Shown: positions 35,648 through 45,989 of the stretch, piece by piece
Layout of the letters: every line of letters begins with the position of its first letter
Position numbering within the stretch: the first letter of the stretch is position 1
Source of the DNA: a bacterium
GTDB lineage: Bacteria; Eisenbacteria; RBG-16-71-46; CAIMUX01
NCBI GenBank assembly: GCA_030431975.1
Contig: JAUIHP010000002.1
Coordinates: forward strand, 1-64,000
Length of the DNA: 64,000 nucleotides
Direction: 5' to 3'
Translations under genes and position numbers: made by a program
The notes under the pieces: model-generated
Databases searched by the model: none
What the model saw: only the letters and a program-made list of their open reading frames with translations
What the model was told of the DNA's origin: nothing

Positions 35648-38600
35648 TCAGAACTCGTAGCGCAGTCGCAAGTCCAACGAATAGGTTTCGTTCGACGAGC
35701 CCAGATCATCCTCTTCCTGATCCGCGACCGCGTTCAAAAAGAAGAGATTGCTGATGCGGTAACTGAGCGAGACCTCTCGGCCCGGCCGTGAGGTCAGCTC
35801 CTGCGAATAGCGGACGTTCCAATGGGGCTCCGTGATGGCCCGGAACGAGATGACGATCGGGTCGTTGGGGTCGGTCCCTCCCCGCACGTCGACGACGTCG
35901 AGCCACGGCGCTTCCGCGATGAGTTCGCGCTCGAGGGAGTTGAGCACCTGACCGGTCAGGAACCCGCGGGCCGGATCGCTGCTGCTGCCGGTGGCGAAGG
36001 AGGCACTACGGAGCTGCCCCACGGTCAGAAGGTCGATGAGATCTTCCTGGCCGTACTCCGGATGGGTCGGACTACTGACGAGAATCGTGATCGCCTCACC
36101 CGGCAACGGCGAACCGTCCACTTCGATGTCGATGACGATCGTCTCGTCGCTGTCCGGATCGGCCACGTCCGTCTGTGCACGCACGTCCAGGACCGGAAAC
36201 GGCCCCGTCCCCTGATCGAGAAAGTCGACGCGCCCCTCGACGATCTCGAGGCTCTTGTTGAACACGAGATACTGCCCGGACACGATGTCCAACGACCCGC
36301 CAAGGCTCCAGTAGGGCATGTCGTAGCGAACCTGCAGCTCCCCTCCGGCCAGGTCGACGGAGGACGTCGGCTGGATGACACGTAGATTGGAGGGAACCCG
36401 AACTTCCAGATCGATGAGCCACGGCGTTTCCAGCACCTTTTCCCGACCGGGATTGGCCAGGTCGAGCGTGATCGCTCCCTGATTGACCAGGACGTCGCCG
36501 GTCAAACGCGGTCGCGTCGTATCCCCGACCGCGAAAGGAGCCGCCTCGAAGTCACCGTCGGCGACGAAGTGGTAGTTGCCGGTTTCAAAGACCGTGGCGT
36601 TGCGCACGCTTCCCTTCAACTCGAACCGTGCCTCGTCACGGAACCATCCGCTGGCCTCGGCCGTTCCCGTTTCGTTCCACTTACCTCGTGCGGACTCGAT
36701 ATGAACGCCCAATGAGTCCAGCCGCAACTCGGCCTGCACTTCGGAAAGACGCTCTTCACGCAACGGAATCCGGAAGGCGCCGTCTTCGACCGAAAGATTG
36801 CCTTCCATGTAGACGTTGGGCGGAATGCCCTTGAGCCGGGCCCGCCCCCTAAGATCCCCGGTTGGGTCCTCGACCAGTGCCGTGGCCAAAGAGACCAGCG
36901 CCAAGTCCACGGACGGCACTTCCGCTTCGATCCAAATCGGCTTGCCGATCCAACCGACGTGGGAAGGATCAACCGAAAGCGCGACCGGCACCTGTCCCCT
37001 CGCCGAAAGTCCGCGGTCCTGAAAACGCCAATCGACCTGACTGAGATAGAGCAGTGAGTCAACGAAGACCGCGCGAACGGCCACGGTGTCGGCCCGCGCC
37101 TGAAACACCTGCACGTCGGTCGCTTCCGCGGTCAGGACGAACTCGGGATCGCCTCCCGTCCCGCCGAGGTCCAATTCCAAATCCGCAAACCCCGCGAAGC
37201 CCCGTGACCGGAACGTCTGGGAGAACGGTTTCTCGATCCGAATCTTGGCCAGCATGGGATCGATCTGTTCCACCGCAAAAGTCGCCTGTGATCCCTGTTT
37301 GGCCTGGGGCAACAGAATGGGACCGATCCATGGCGCGAGCGGAACGTTGGCGACCTCGATCCGGCCGGAAACGTCGGCTGCCTCGAAGCTGGCCAGAGGG
37401 TCTTCCCCCGACATGTCCTCGAACCAATCGAACCAACTCTTGGGCGAACGCATGCGCACCGAACGGGCCTGCACTTCGAGGGGAGCCCCGGGCGGATCCG
37501 GTCCAAACCTCTCCGGACCCAAACGAGGAACCGGGCCGACGAAACCGTAGGCCTTCGCCTTCAGAGAGTCGACGAGGAGCAGTCCACGCGCATCCAGGGA
37601 TGGGTCGTCGCGGACCATCAACGAGAAAGGATCTTCATCCGAAGGCCGGAAGAGATGGAGCGCATCGCCGAAGTTCGAGCCGATGGCGCCGGCCCGCGCA
37701 CGCAGTTCGATCTCCTCCCAGAGCCAACCCCACAGCTCCGTGTTTCGCGCATCGAAGTCGATGTCGAACCCGGGAGCGTCCACGAGTCCACGTCCCCGAA
37801 ACTCGAGATCGCCTTCCCCGTTGATGGTGTCGGCATCCAAGCCGAAGTAGTCGGCGAACGCCCCGAGATCCAAGTCCGTCCCCAGAATCTCGAACTCGAA
37901 CGGCTCGGTCCCATCCTCTCCTTCGACCGGAAGAATCCAGGCCCAACCGCGGGCGCGCCCCGCCGGCGAGATGACCTTGACGCTGTCGATCCAGACTCGG
38001 GAAGTCGAGAATCCAAAAGACGTCGGTTCCTCCAGTCGGACATAGGGAGCGCTGCCCGGCTTGACGAATAGTCGATCGATCCACGCCCGCCCCGGGTCCG
38101 ACGGAAGAACGCGGGCCTCCATGTGAATGTCCGTCGTGTCCCGGTACCCTCGCGCTTCGGTGCGCAATGTGTCCGAAAACCATCCCTGCGCCTCCAACGA
38201 GTCGACTTTGAAACCGTAGAAGTCGATCGTGCGCGCATCGAACGGCGCCTCCAGGGCAAACGGACGAAGTGTCCCCGTCACCGGCCCGACGTGAAGGGTG
38301 TCCACGGTGATGTCGACGACCCCGCCGTCGCGCACGCTGAAGTCGGCGTCGACTTCAGGCCGATCCAGCGTTCCACGGATCGCAAAAGGACCGCTGACCT
38401 GTCCACTGAGATTCTGCTCGATCCAGGGCTCCAACCAGGTCTCCAAAGGCAAGCCGTCGAGGTCACCGGCCACCCGGACCGACTTCGAGGTGCGATCCAG
38501 CACTCCACTGGCCCGGAGTTGCGGCGCATCGGGCGCGCCGGCCCAAAGCGTGTCCAGTTGCACGAACTCCGGTCCTCCCCGGATGTGTCCCCGGATCCGC

Positions 38601-39898
38601 TCCATCGAAATGTCCCGCAACACGCCGGCATCGAGTTCGACCGTCGAATCGAAGCGAACACCGTGGCCGATGGAATCTGCCGCACCCACCAAGGTTCCCG
38701 AGAGACGAGAACGCGGCAGACCGGGTACGAACACCGACAAGGGTCGATCTGCAAGATCGAGACCGCTGAATTCGACACGGCCGTCCGCGTGGTGCGCGCC
38801 GGGGATCCAGAGTCCCTCTCCGCTCAGGCTTTGCCCACCGCTTCGAAGCCGAAAGTCGATCAGTTCGGCCCGTTGCCGGGTCGCGTCCGCGAGGATGCTC
38901 AGCGTGTCGACGCTGGTCCCGAAGACTCGTCCCTGCAGTCCGACGATAAGATCGGCCCGCGGCTCTTCCCGCGGCGCCAGCTCCCCGCCAAAGAGAATCG
39001 TTCCACGAACGCGGTCGTTGGGATCCCAGGGAAGATCCAGACGGCGAAGCGGGGGTACATCCCACAACTCGGCACGATCCAGTTCCAGCGCCCCGTCCAG
39101 GGAGACAGCCGTCGAGCCGCTCGCCGCGGCAATGAAGGTTGCCGAGAGACGTGCGTCGATCCCGTCCGCTCCCAGTCGCAAAGAATCGACCTCGAGAAAC
39201 CGAATGAGAGTGCCCGCGACGACCCCGCCTTCCAGAGCGAAGGACATCGAGTCCGGAATCGATCGGAGGCTGCCCCGTTCCAACCGCACATGAACATTGC
39301 CCGACTCGTGCTCGAGATCGGTCAGATCCAGCCGACCCAGGACCCACGGTTCGCCCTCGCGAAGCAGTCTCACTTCCTCGACACGAAACGCCTGACACGA
39401 GAGATCGGGCAGCGCCGGGGCCTTCAGGACCTGAGGCGTTCTCGAGGGCGCCTTTCGCGGCGCACCCACACGGTCCGGGAGCAGTGCGAGGTCCAACTCC
39501 GGACGCGAAATCAGAATCTGATGGACTTCGACGCGCCCGCCAAAGAGTTCGATCGGACTCCAGGAGGCGCGAAGCTGATCGATCCGCCCCCACACTCGCC
39601 AACCGTCGGGGGTCTGCTCTTCGAAACGTAGATCATCGAAACGCAACTCTCCCGGCCGGAAGTCGACGATCTCGCCGACGCGCAGTCGAACGCCTTCGGC
39701 CAGGACCCCTTCCAGAGATCGATCGAGCAGCCAGTTTCGCGGCCCATCCAGGCGGACGAGCAGGAGCGGCGCAACCAGCACGAGGGCGACGAGAAGCAGC
39801 GCCACCGACGCAGGCACGATGACCCATTTCCGCCGGCTCCGTGCGGCAGGCACGTTGGAAGGCTTCGACCCTGAAGTGTTTTCGGACTCGGTATCCAT
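35648..39898 (-). CDS. tamB: TamB-like AsmA/DUF490 translocation-assembly protein
   Basis: A 1416-residue protein with one N-terminal inner-membrane helix (VIVPASVALLLVALVLVAPLLL), a very long run of amphipathic beta strands forming the hydrophobic groove of the AsmA/TamB class, and a C-terminal DUF490-type domain (VDLAGGELQVRYDMPYWSLGG, then PLPGEAITILVSSPTHPEYGQEDLIDLLTVG, quoted here in part). TamB-class proteins bridge inner and outer membranes and support phospholipid transport and outer-membrane protein assembly. Directly downstream of the tamA gene (13-base gap). The ATG at 39898 follows GGGTAGGT. Confidence 0.93.
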   Translation of the reverse strand: MDTESENTSGSKPSNVPAARSRRKWVIVPASVALLLVALVLVAPLLLVRLDGPRNWLLDRSLEGVLAEGVRLRVGEIVDFRPGELRFDDLRFEEQTPDGWRVWGRIDQLRASWSPIELFGGRVEVHQILISRPELDLALLPDRVGAPRKAPSRTPQVLKAPALPDLSCQAFRVEEVRLLREGEPWVLGRLDLTDLEHESGNVHVRLERGSLRSIPDSMSFALEGGVVAGTLIRFLEVDSLRLGADGIDARLSATFIAAASGSTAVSLDGALELDRAELWDVPPLRRLDLPWDPNDRVRGTILFGGELAPREEPRADLIVGLQGRVFGTSVDTLSILADATRQRAELIDFRLRSGGQSLSGEGLWIPGAHHADGRVEFSGLDLADRPLSVFVPGLPRSRLSGTLVGAADSIGHGVRFDSTVELDAGVLRDISMERIRGHIRGGPEFVQLDTLWAGAPDAPQLRASGVLDRTSKSVRVAGDLDGLPLETWLEPWIEQNLSGQVSGPFAIRGTLDRPEVDADFSVRDGGVVDITVDTLHVGPVTGTLRPFALEAPFDARTIDFYGFKVDSLEAQGWFSDTLRTEARGYRDTTDIHMEARVLPSDPGRAWIDRLFVKPGSAPYVRLEEPTSFGFSTSRVWIDSVKVISPAGRARGWAWILPVEGEDGTEPFEFEILGTDLDLGAFADYFGLDADTINGEGDLEFRGRGLVDAPGFDIDFDARNTELWGWLWEEIELRARAGAIGSNFGDALHLFRPSDEDPFSLMVRDDPSLDARGLLLVDSLKAKAYGFVGPVPRLGPERFGPDPPGAPLEVQARSVRMRSPKSWFDWFEDMSGEDPLASFEAADVSGRIEVANVPLAPWIGPILLPQAKQGSQATFAVEQIDPMLAKIRIEKPFSQTFRSRGFAGFADLELDLGGTGGDPEFVLTAEATDVQVFQARADTVAVRAVFVDSLLYLSQVDWRFQDRGLSARGQVPVALSVDPSHVGWIGKPIWIEAEVPSVDLALVSLATALVEDPTGDLRGRARLKGIPPNVYMEGNLSVEDGAFRIPLREERLSEVQAELRLDSLGVHIESARGKWNETGTAEASGWFRDEARFELKGSVRNATVFETGNYHFVADGDFEAAPFAVGDTTRPRLTGDVLVNQGAITLDLANPGREKVLETPWLIDLEVRVPSNLRVIQPTSSVDLAGGELQVRYDMPYWSLGGSLDIVSGQYLVFNKSLEIVEGRVDFLDQGTGPFPVLDVRAQTDVADPDSDETIVIDIEVDGSPLPGEAITILVSSPTHPEYGQEDLIDLLTVGQLRSASFATGSSSDPARGFLTGQVLNSLERELIAEAPWLDVVDVRGGTDPNDPIVISFRAITEPHWNVRYSQELTSRPGREVSLSYRISNLFFLNAVADQEEDDLGSSNETYSLDLRLRYEF

Positions 39899-39911
39899 AC
39901 CTACCCGCAGA

Positions 39912-41822
39912 TCAGAAGGCCTGACCCAACGCGACGTGCAATTCTCCCTGCGGCTCCCCCGGAGCGCGACCGCTCCCCAACTTGAACCCGTAGTCGAAGC
40001 GTAGAGGTCCCACCGGAGTGACGAAACGAAGACCTCCCCCGGCACCGTAGAACACGTTCAGCGGATTGTAGTCCTTCTGTTCCAGTCCATCGACGAACCG
40101 CGACAGCTTGAACTCTGCCGGATCGGCCCACACGTTCCCCATATCGAGGAAAACCCCGCCTCGGATGATCCAGAAGATCGGAAAGCGAACCTCGACGTTG
40201 GCGAGGAAGAGCGCGAGCCCGCCGATGGCCTCATCCAGATCATTGACCCGCCCGACGTCGTTTTCCGGATACCCGCGAATGGTATTGCTGCCCCCGGTGC
40301 GAAACCGTTCCTCCCACGGAATCCGGGCCACACGGAGCGAGTCGCTGGTGTCGACGCCGGAGCTGACCGGTTCGATGAAGCCCCCGCGGATTCTGGTCGC
40401 GACGATGAATCCCTGCTCGGACGACTGATATCCCTGCCAACCGCCGATGGTGCGCAGGAACTGGTTGGTCCCGCCAAGCAGTCCGCCCGCGTACTCCGCC
40501 TGCCCGAAAAGCACGTGTCCCTTGTCAGGATCGAATGGATTCTCGCGACTGTCTTCGGTCAGTCCCAGGCGCAGGAAACGGGTCGAATAGTCGGGCTGCA
40601 CTCCCTCTTCGGTCGTCGACACCTCGCGCGTCTCCAACGAAACGGTCGCCCGCGTGTTCAGAGAGATCTCCCGCAGAAACGCCACCGAGTATCCGAAGAT
40701 CCGCTCGTGGAAGGACTCTTCCTGAATCCATCGCAGATAGGTCGAAAAGGTCGCGCGGTTACGCGTCCGGAGGATCCGGGGCTCGAAGTAGTCGAGCCGC
40801 AGCTGTCCTTCCTGAAAGCTGACACCGCCGCCCCGAAAGTCCGGGTCGAGGGAGTAAAACAGGTCGCCGTTCCAGCTGAGCCGACGTCCCAGCCCGGAAA
40901 TGTTGCGAATCCCCCACTCACCGAGAAAACGCAGCTGATCGGCCGATGAGTAACCGGCGCCACCGCCGACCCAGTATCGCTTCCGCTCACGGGCGCTGAC
41001 GCGAATGACCGCCGTACCGTCCAGCGAATCGATGACGTCCGGAACGATGCGAACCGACCGAAAAACGCCGCTGTCCAGAACACGGCGACGGCTTTCGAGC
41101 AACCTCTTCGGAGTCAGAAGTTCTCCCGGCTCCAGCGTCAGCTCGCGGACGACGGTTTTCTCGCGCGTCTGCGTGAGCGGCTCGACGTAAATCGAGTCGA
41201 CGTAGACTTCGGGGCCAGGGTCGACCCGAAAGACGACGTCGGCACTGTCGCCTTCGATCCGAACCTCGCGTATGACCCGGACCAGAGCATGACCCAGTTC
41301 TTCGAACTCGTCGGAAAGCGCCTGCTCTCCCTGCTCCAGTTTTTCGTGAGCCAGAACATCGCCGCGGTCGATCGAAACCTTCGACTCGAGATCCCGGCGA
41401 CGCTCGGCTTCGGTCCGAACCTCCAGGGAGCGCAGTCGCACCTGCGGTCCTTCGCGGACGACGATGTGAATGTCGACACGGTCCCCGGATTCTTCGTAAA
41501 CGACAACCGCCTCGACGATCTCAGCCAACGGGAAACCTTCGTCGCGGTAACGCAACAGAATCTCGTTGAGGTCTCCCGCCAGGAAGTCAGCCCCGGGAAA
41601 GCGCGGCCTCGCCAACGGACGCAGAGCCGACGGTTGCCGAAGCCGCATCGCTCCACGAAGGTCACCGTCGCTGATGGCTTCGTTTCCCTCGAAGGTGATG
41701 TCGTCGATGAGGGGAGACGGATCCTGTGCTGCAGACGGCCACGCGGCAAGCAGCAGCCAAGCCAGGGCCCAGAGCAAACTCCGCGGACAGGACTTGGGCG
41801 CGAACCCGGCTTGCGACCTCAT
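39912..41822 (-). CDS. tamA: TamA-like Omp85 outer-membrane protein
   Basis: A 636-residue Omp85 protein. A signal peptide (SLLWALAWLLLAAWPSAAQ) is followed by about three POTRA domains (residues ~35-280) and a 16-strand barrel. The barrel carries the lid-lock motif IRGYPE, and the chain ends HVALGQAF with the terminal aromatic needed for barrel recognition. Three POTRA domains and the adjacent tamB favour TamA over BamA (normally five). It follows dxr by 12 bases. In many bacteria a bamA homolog sits beside dxr/cdsA, so an ancestral BamA role remains possible. Confidence 0.92.
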   Translation of the reverse strand: MRSQAGFAPKSCPRSLLWALAWLLLAAWPSAAQDPSPLIDDITFEGNEAISDGDLRGAMRLRQPSALRPLARPRFPGADFLAGDLNEILLRYRDEGFPLAEIVEAVVVYEESGDRVDIHIVVREGPQVRLRSLEVRTEAERRRDLESKVSIDRGDVLAHEKLEQGEQALSDEFEELGHALVRVIREVRIEGDSADVVFRVDPGPEVYVDSIYVEPLTQTREKTVVRELTLEPGELLTPKRLLESRRRVLDSGVFRSVRIVPDVIDSLDGTAVIRVSARERKRYWVGGGAGYSSADQLRFLGEWGIRNISGLGRRLSWNGDLFYSLDPDFRGGGVSFQEGQLRLDYFEPRILRTRNRATFSTYLRWIQEESFHERIFGYSVAFLREISLNTRATVSLETREVSTTEEGVQPDYSTRFLRLGLTEDSRENPFDPDKGHVLFGQAEYAGGLLGGTNQFLRTIGGWQGYQSSEQGFIVATRIRGGFIEPVSSGVDTSDSLRVARIPWEERFRTGGSNTIRGYPENDVGRVNDLDEAIGGLALFLANVEVRFPIFWIIRGGVFLDMGNVWADPAEFKLSRFVDGLEQKDYNPLNVFYGAGGGLRFVTPVGPLRFDYGFKLGSGRAPGEPQGELHVALGQAF

Positions 41823-41834
41823 GAATCGTCCGGG

Positions 41835-43013
41835 TCAGGTCAGTTGGGAGATGGTACGCCGGGCCTCTTCACGCGCCCATGCGTCGGCGCGGAGGTAACC
41901 CTCGACATCGGTGGCCTTCTCATTGGGCCGGACTTCCAGAATCCGTTCCAGACTCGGCGCAATCTGGGTGAAGCGGAGTGCCCCCTCGAGAAACGCTTCG
42001 ACCACGACTTCGTCCGCTGCGTTCAGCACCGCAGGCGCCGTCCCCCCGATCCTCATGCATTCCATGGCCAGGTCCAGGCAGGGATAACGCCGGGAATCGG
42101 GATCCTCGAAATGAAGCGCACCGATTCGCGCCAGGTCGCAGTGCGGAACCGGCGAATCCGTCCGCTTCGGGTAGCAGAGTGCATACTGAATGGGAACGCG
42201 CATGTCCGGCTCGGCCAACTGGGCCGTCGTCGAGCCGTCCTTCCACTCGATGAAACCGTGGATGATCGATTCGGGATGAACCCACACTTTGATCTGGGCG
42301 GGGTCGAGATCGAAAAGCCACTTCGCTTCGATGACCTCGAAGCCTTTGTTGAGAAGCGACGCCGAGTCCACGGTGATTCGCCGGCCCATGCTCCAGGTCG
42401 GATGTTTGAGCGCCTCGGCGGGTGTGATCGTGTCAAAGGTCCCAAGGTCCCGGGTCCGAAAGGGGCCCCCGGAAGCCGTTAGCCGAATGGCGCGCACGTC
42501 TTCGAACCTCTCACCGACCATGAGCTGGAAGAGGGCGTTGTGCTCACTGTCGACCGGCAGGATGGGGACACCCGACTCCCGCGCCCGGTCCGTCAGGAGC
42601 TCCCCGGCGATGACCAACGATTCTTTGTTGGCCAGGGCCAGGGCCTTGCCTGCACAGAGGGCGGCCCACGAAGAAGTCAGTCCGGCCGCCCCGACCAGGC
42701 CATTGAGAACGACGTCGGCGTCCGGATGGGCGGCCAGCTCGGGAAGAGCGTCGGGGCCGACCAAAAGCCTCCCCTGCCATCCGTTTCCGATTCGGTCCCG
42801 AAGCTCAGCAGCGCCCGTCGGGTCGCTCAGGCAAACAAGGGACGGCTGGTGGCGCAGGGTCTGCTCGGCCAACCTCGCCACGTTGCGGTGGCCGGCCAGC
42901 GCAAGGACCGAAAGCTCGTCCGGAAGGCGTGAGATGACGTCGAGGGCCGACTGACCGATCGATCCGGTCGAGCCCAGAAGGACGACCCGGCGAGGTTTGA
43001 CATCCATGTCCAT
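41835..43013 (-). CDS. dxr: 1-deoxy-D-xylulose 5-phosphate reductoisomerase
   Basis: A 392-residue enzyme of the MEP isoprenoid pathway, converting DXP to MEP with NADPH. The nucleotide-binding motif is LLGSTGSIGQSALDVI, and NKESLV, PVDSEHNALFQL and ASGGPF form the metal and substrate site. Normal length. Start codon ATG lies just after the cdsA stop, so the two are probably translated together. The order uppS-cdsA-dxr-Omp85 is a widely conserved bacterial arrangement. Confidence 0.97.
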   Translation of the reverse strand: MDMDVKPRRVVLLGSTGSIGQSALDVISRLPDELSVLALAGHRNVARLAEQTLRHQPSLVCLSDPTGAAELRDRIGNGWQGRLLVGPDALPELAAHPDADVVLNGLVGAAGLTSSWAALCAGKALALANKESLVIAGELLTDRARESGVPILPVDSEHNALFQLMVGERFEDVRAIRLTASGGPFRTRDLGTFDTITPAEALKHPTWSMGRRITVDSASLLNKGFEVIEAKWLFDLDPAQIKVWVHPESIIHGFIEWKDGSTTAQLAEPDMRVPIQYALCYPKRTDSPVPHCDLARIGALHFEDPDSRRYPCLDLAMECMRIGGTAPAVLNAADEVVVEAFLEGALRFTQIAPSLERILEVRPNEKATDVEGYLRADAWAREEARRTISQLT

Positions 43014-43017
43014 CGAA

Positions 43018-43866
43018 TCAGAATCTACCGGCTAGCTGGTGAAGGTAGTAGTAGAAAAGAGGGGCCGTAAAGAAAAGGCTATCAAAGCGATCGAGGACAC
43101 CGCCGTGCCCCGGAATCAGGGTTCCGGAGTCCTTGACCCCGGCCACCCGCTTCCACCGGGACTCGAACAGGTCCCCGAGCGCAGCCAGCACAGCGGCGAC
43201 CAGGCCGAGTTGCGCCGCCAGGGCCGTCGAGAGGGCAAACCACGGGGTCCGGGAGAGCAGCACTCCGACGCCGACGGCGAAGATCACCGCGCCTGCCAGA
43301 CCTTCCCACGACTTCTTCGGAGAGACCGCCTGCCAAAGCCGGTGCCGGCCGAACCGACTTCCGACGACATACGCGCCGGTGTCGGCCGCCCAGATCAGAA
43401 AGACGAGAAGCAGCACTTCCCAATGCCCGAGACCGGCTCCCTCCCAGGGTCCGCTATGGAGACGAATGAGAAACGACGGAAAGAGCCCGACGTAGGCTGC
43501 AGCCAGGATCAGCGCGGCAAGGGGCGCCCCCGGGATGCCCTTCAATCCGACGGGACGCCACAGCCAGCCGAGGAGCAACACATACCCTGCGAGGACAGCA
43601 GGGAGCAGAGCTTCGGGGGGAAGTAGCAGACCGGCCACGAGAAAGAGCGGTCCCAGAAGCACGAGGGCCGGTCCGAGAGGCGTCCCCATGGCCTGAAGAA
43701 GGCGTCCTCCTTCCCATGCGGCGACGACCGCAGCCAGACCGAGAAAGGCCGCAAAAGGCCACGGCCCCGTGAGAAGGGCTGCGAGAAATACGGTAACGAA
43801 GAGAATCGCCGACCGTGTCCGCCTCCCGAAGTCGCCGGAGGGCGGGCTCGAACTAACGGACCCCAC
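43018..43866 (-). CDS. cdsA: Phosphatidate cytidylyltransferase
   Basis: A multi-pass membrane enzyme of ~282 residues making CDP-diacylglycerol for phospholipid synthesis. Around seven to eight hydrophobic helices are visible. The signature at the C-terminus, DSGTLIPGHGGVLDRFDSLFF, contains the metal-binding aspartates (given here as DSGTLIPGHGG and LDRFDS); SPKKSWEG precedes it. The start is uncertain: I use the GTG at 43866, which overlaps the uppS end by 14 bases, because the uppS gene forbids much further extension, though its ribosome site is weak. Confidence 0.94.
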   Translation of the reverse strand: MGSVSSSPPSGDFGRRTRSAILFVTVFLAALLTGPWPFAAFLGLAAVVAAWEGGRLLQAMGTPLGPALVLLGPLFLVAGLLLPPEALLPAVLAGYVLLLGWLWRPVGLKGIPGAPLAALILAAAYVGLFPSFLIRLHSGPWEGAGLGHWEVLLLVFLIWAADTGAYVVGSRFGRHRLWQAVSPKKSWEGLAGAVIFAVGVGVLLSRTPWFALSTALAAQLGLVAAVLAALGDLFESRWKRVAGVKDSGTLIPGHGGVLDRFDSLFFTAPLFYYYLHQLAGRF

Positions 43867-44605
43867 CGAATCTACGATCACGCTTCTGATACTCGGCAAT
43901 CGCGCGGTAGAGGTCCTGGCGGCGGAAGTCGGGCCAGAGCACATCCGTCACATAGATCTCGGCGTAGGCCAGTTGCCAGAGGAGGAAATTGGAAAGACGC
44001 ATCTCTCCGCTCGTGCGAATGAGAAGGTCGGGGTCCGGCCAGTCCGAGGTGTAGAGAAACCGGTCGATGACCTTCTCGTCGACCTCGCTCGGATCCAGGC
44101 GCCCGGCTTCGATCTCCTCATGGATGCGCTGAAAGCAGTCGACGAGTTCCCGCCGTCCCCCGTAGGAGAGAGCGAGCACGAGCCGGAGCCCGGTGTTGTC
44201 CTTGAGGGTGTCCATGGTGCGTTGCAGCTCGTTCTGCACCGCGTCGGGAAGTTCTTTGGTGCGTCCGATGGTGAACATGCGGACGTTGTTCTTGCGCAGG
44301 GTCTCGACTTCGTCGACGAGGACCTGCCGCAGGAAGCTCATCAGACCTTTGACCTCAGCTTTGGGCCGGGTCCAGTTCTCACTGGAAAATGTAAAGAGGG
44401 TGAGGCATTCGATGCCCAGTTCGTGGCATGCCTCGACGATGTCGCGGACAGAGCGGCGTCCGGCGTGGTGGCCCGCGATCCTCGGCAAACCCCGTTTCGT
44501 AGCCCATCGGCCGTTCCCATCCATGATGACGGCGATGTGGCGCGGGAGATTGCCCTTCGCCTTCAAATCCCGGCAGTCGACGGCCAGAGATTTGGATTGG
44601 GTCAT
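43853..44605 (-). CDS. uppS: Undecaprenyl (polyprenyl) diphosphate synthase
   Basis: A 250-residue cis-prenyltransferase that makes the C55 carrier for peptidoglycan and other glycans. HIAVIMDGNGRWA contains the catalytic Asp; GHHAGRRSVRDI and FSSENWTRP follow; the C-terminal DLLIRTSGEMRLSNFLLWQLAYAE signature (quoted in part, with its Arg-Thr-Ser-Gly) binds IPP. The ATG at 44605 has GAGGAC upstream. It is preceded by a 71-base gap from frr that may carry a promoter. Confidence 0.97.
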   Translation of the reverse strand: MTQSKSLAVDCRDLKAKGNLPRHIAVIMDGNGRWATKRGLPRIAGHHAGRRSVRDIVEACHELGIECLTLFTFSSENWTRPKAEVKGLMSFLRQVLVDEVETLRKNNVRMFTIGRTKELPDAVQNELQRTMDTLKDNTGLRLVLALSYGGRRELVDCFQRIHEEIEAGRLDPSEVDEKVIDRFLYTSDWPDPDLLIRTSGEMRLSNFLLWQLAYAEIYVTDVLWPDFRRQDLYRAIAEYQKRDRRFGGVR

Positions 44606-44634
44606 GCGCGGGTCCTCTTCAGTTCGCTGCAGCC

Positions 44635-44663
44635 AACCTGCGCCCCGGAGTCTGTTTTGTCAA
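44635..44663 (-). promoter_or_regulatory. Possible promoter between frr and uppS
   Basis: A perfect TTGACA -35 hexamer (44658-44663, minus strand) is followed after 17 bases by CAGGTT, a poor -10. It could give extra expression of uppS-cdsA-dxr, but the weak -10 keeps this tentative. Confidence 0.3.
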
Positions 44664-44676
44664 CCCACCCTGAGGG

Positions 44677-45234
44677 TCAGACCTCGAGGATCTCCTTCTC
44701 CTTCTTCCCGAGAATGTCGTCGACCTCGGCCACGTTGGCGTCCGTGATCTTCTGGACTTCACCCTGCAGCCGGCGGGAATCGTCCTCGGTCAGCTCGCCA
44801 TCCTTTTCCGCCTTCTTGACGGCGTCGTTGGCGTCCCGGCGAATGTTCCGGATCGAGATCTTGGCGTCCTCACCCAACTTCTTGGCCTTCTTGACGAACT
44901 CCAGACGCCGCTCTTCGGTCAAAGCCGGAATGGGCACACGGATCAGTTCGCCATCGTCGGCGGGATTGAGCCCGAGATCGGCCTTCTGGATGGCCTTGAG
45001 GATCTCCTGGAGCAGCCCCTTGTCCCAGGGTTGAACGACGAGGAGCCGGGGCTGTGGCGCCGAGACCGAAGCAACCTGCGAAAGAGGCATGCCCTGTCCA
45101 TAGGCATCGACCATGACCGGATCGAGAACTGCCGGTGTGGCCTTCCCCGTACGAATCCCGTGCAGATCCTGCTTCAGGGACTCCACGCTCTTCTTCATTT
45201 TTTCTTCGTGACTGGCGAGCATGGCATCGCTCAT
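44677..45234 (-). CDS. frr: Ribosome recycling factor
   Basis: A 185-residue RRF with the usual three-helix bundle and small second domain. [20 protein letters not shown] and [20 protein letters not shown] are the diagnostic stretches; the ADDGELIRV loop belongs to domain II. With EF-G it splits post-termination ribosomes. The ATG overlaps the pyrH TGA by four bases. Together with tsf, rpsB and pyrH it forms the classic rpsB-tsf-pyrH-frr cluster. Confidence 0.98.
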   Translation of the reverse strand: MSDAMLASHEEKMKKSVESLKQDLHGIRTGKATPAVLDPVMVDAYGQGMPLSQVASVSAPQPRLLVVQPWDKGLLQEILKAIQKADLGLNPADDGELIRVPIPALTEERRLEFVKKAKKLGEDAKISIRNIRRDANDAVKKAEKDGELTEDDSRRLQGEVQKITDANVAEVDDILGKKEKEILEV

Positions 45235-45989
45235 GACGACGATTCCTCCGTGACCAGAGTTCCGATGTTTTCACCTTCGAGGATCCGACGGATGTTCCCG
45301 GGCTCCTGAACATCGAAGACGACGATCGGAAGCCCGTTCTCTTTACTCAGGGTAATGGCCGTGAGGTCCATGACGCGCAGATTGTCTTCCAGGACGCGAG
45401 TATGCGTCAGGACGTCGAAGCGCTTTGCGTTCGGGTTCTTCGCCGGGTCGTCGTCATAGACTCCGTCCACTTTCGTGGCCTTGAGCAGGACGTCGGCCGA
45501 ACTCTCGATCGCGCGCAGAACGGCGGCGGTGTCGGTCGTAAAGTAGGGGTTTCCGGTGCCCGCGGCGAAGATGACCGTCCGGCCCTTTTCCAGGTGTCGA
45601 ACGGCGCGGCGACGGATGAACGGCTCTGCCACCTGCTCCATGTCGACCGCGGACATGACCCGGGTGAAGAGCCCCACGCGTTCCAGGTAGTCCTGAAGCG
45701 CGAGAGAGTTGATGACGGTGGCGAGCATGCCCATGTGATCGGCGGTGATCCGATCCATGCCGTCCGAGACGGCCCGGCTCTGCCCGCGGAAGAAGTTACC
45801 ACCCCCCACCACAATGGCCACTTCACACCCCAAGCCCCGCACTTCCTGTACCTGTTGGGCTATAGAGTGGAGGGTGGTGCTATCCAGTCCGAAGCCTTCC
45901 TCACCAGCCAGAATCTCCCCACTCAGTTTGAGGAGAATCCGTTTCCAGCGGGGAATCGGTCCGGAACTCGAGCCAGGCTCGTCCGTCAT
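45231..45989 (-). CDS. pyrH: Uridylate kinase
   Basis: A 252-residue amino-acid-kinase-fold UMP kinase. [14 protein letters not shown] is the phosphate-binding N-terminal loop, [11 protein letters not shown] and [15 protein letters not shown] bind UMP, and [17 protein letters not shown] is the family signature. It produces UDP and is typically feedback-inhibited by UTP. I chose the ATG at 45989, which shares a base with the tsf TAA (TAATG) and is placed correctly relative to homologs. Confidence 0.97.
   Translation of the reverse strand: MTDEPGSSSGPIPRWKRILLKLSGEILAGEEGFGLDSTTLHSIAQQVQEVRGLGCEVAIVVGGGNFFRGQSRAVSDGMDRITADHMGMLATVINSLALQDYLERVGLFTRVMSAVDMEQVAEPFIRRRAVRHLEKGRTVIFAAGTGNPYFTTDTAAVLRAIESSADVLLKATKVDGVYDDDPAKNPNAKRFDVLTHTRVLEDNLRVMDLTAITLSKENGLPIVVFDVQEPGNIRRILEGENIGTLVTEESSS

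Noticed and set aside
38123-39631. 502-codon plus-strand frame inside tamB
   Set aside because: Antisense to a well-conserved gene, no recognisable fold, composition typical of a shadow frame.
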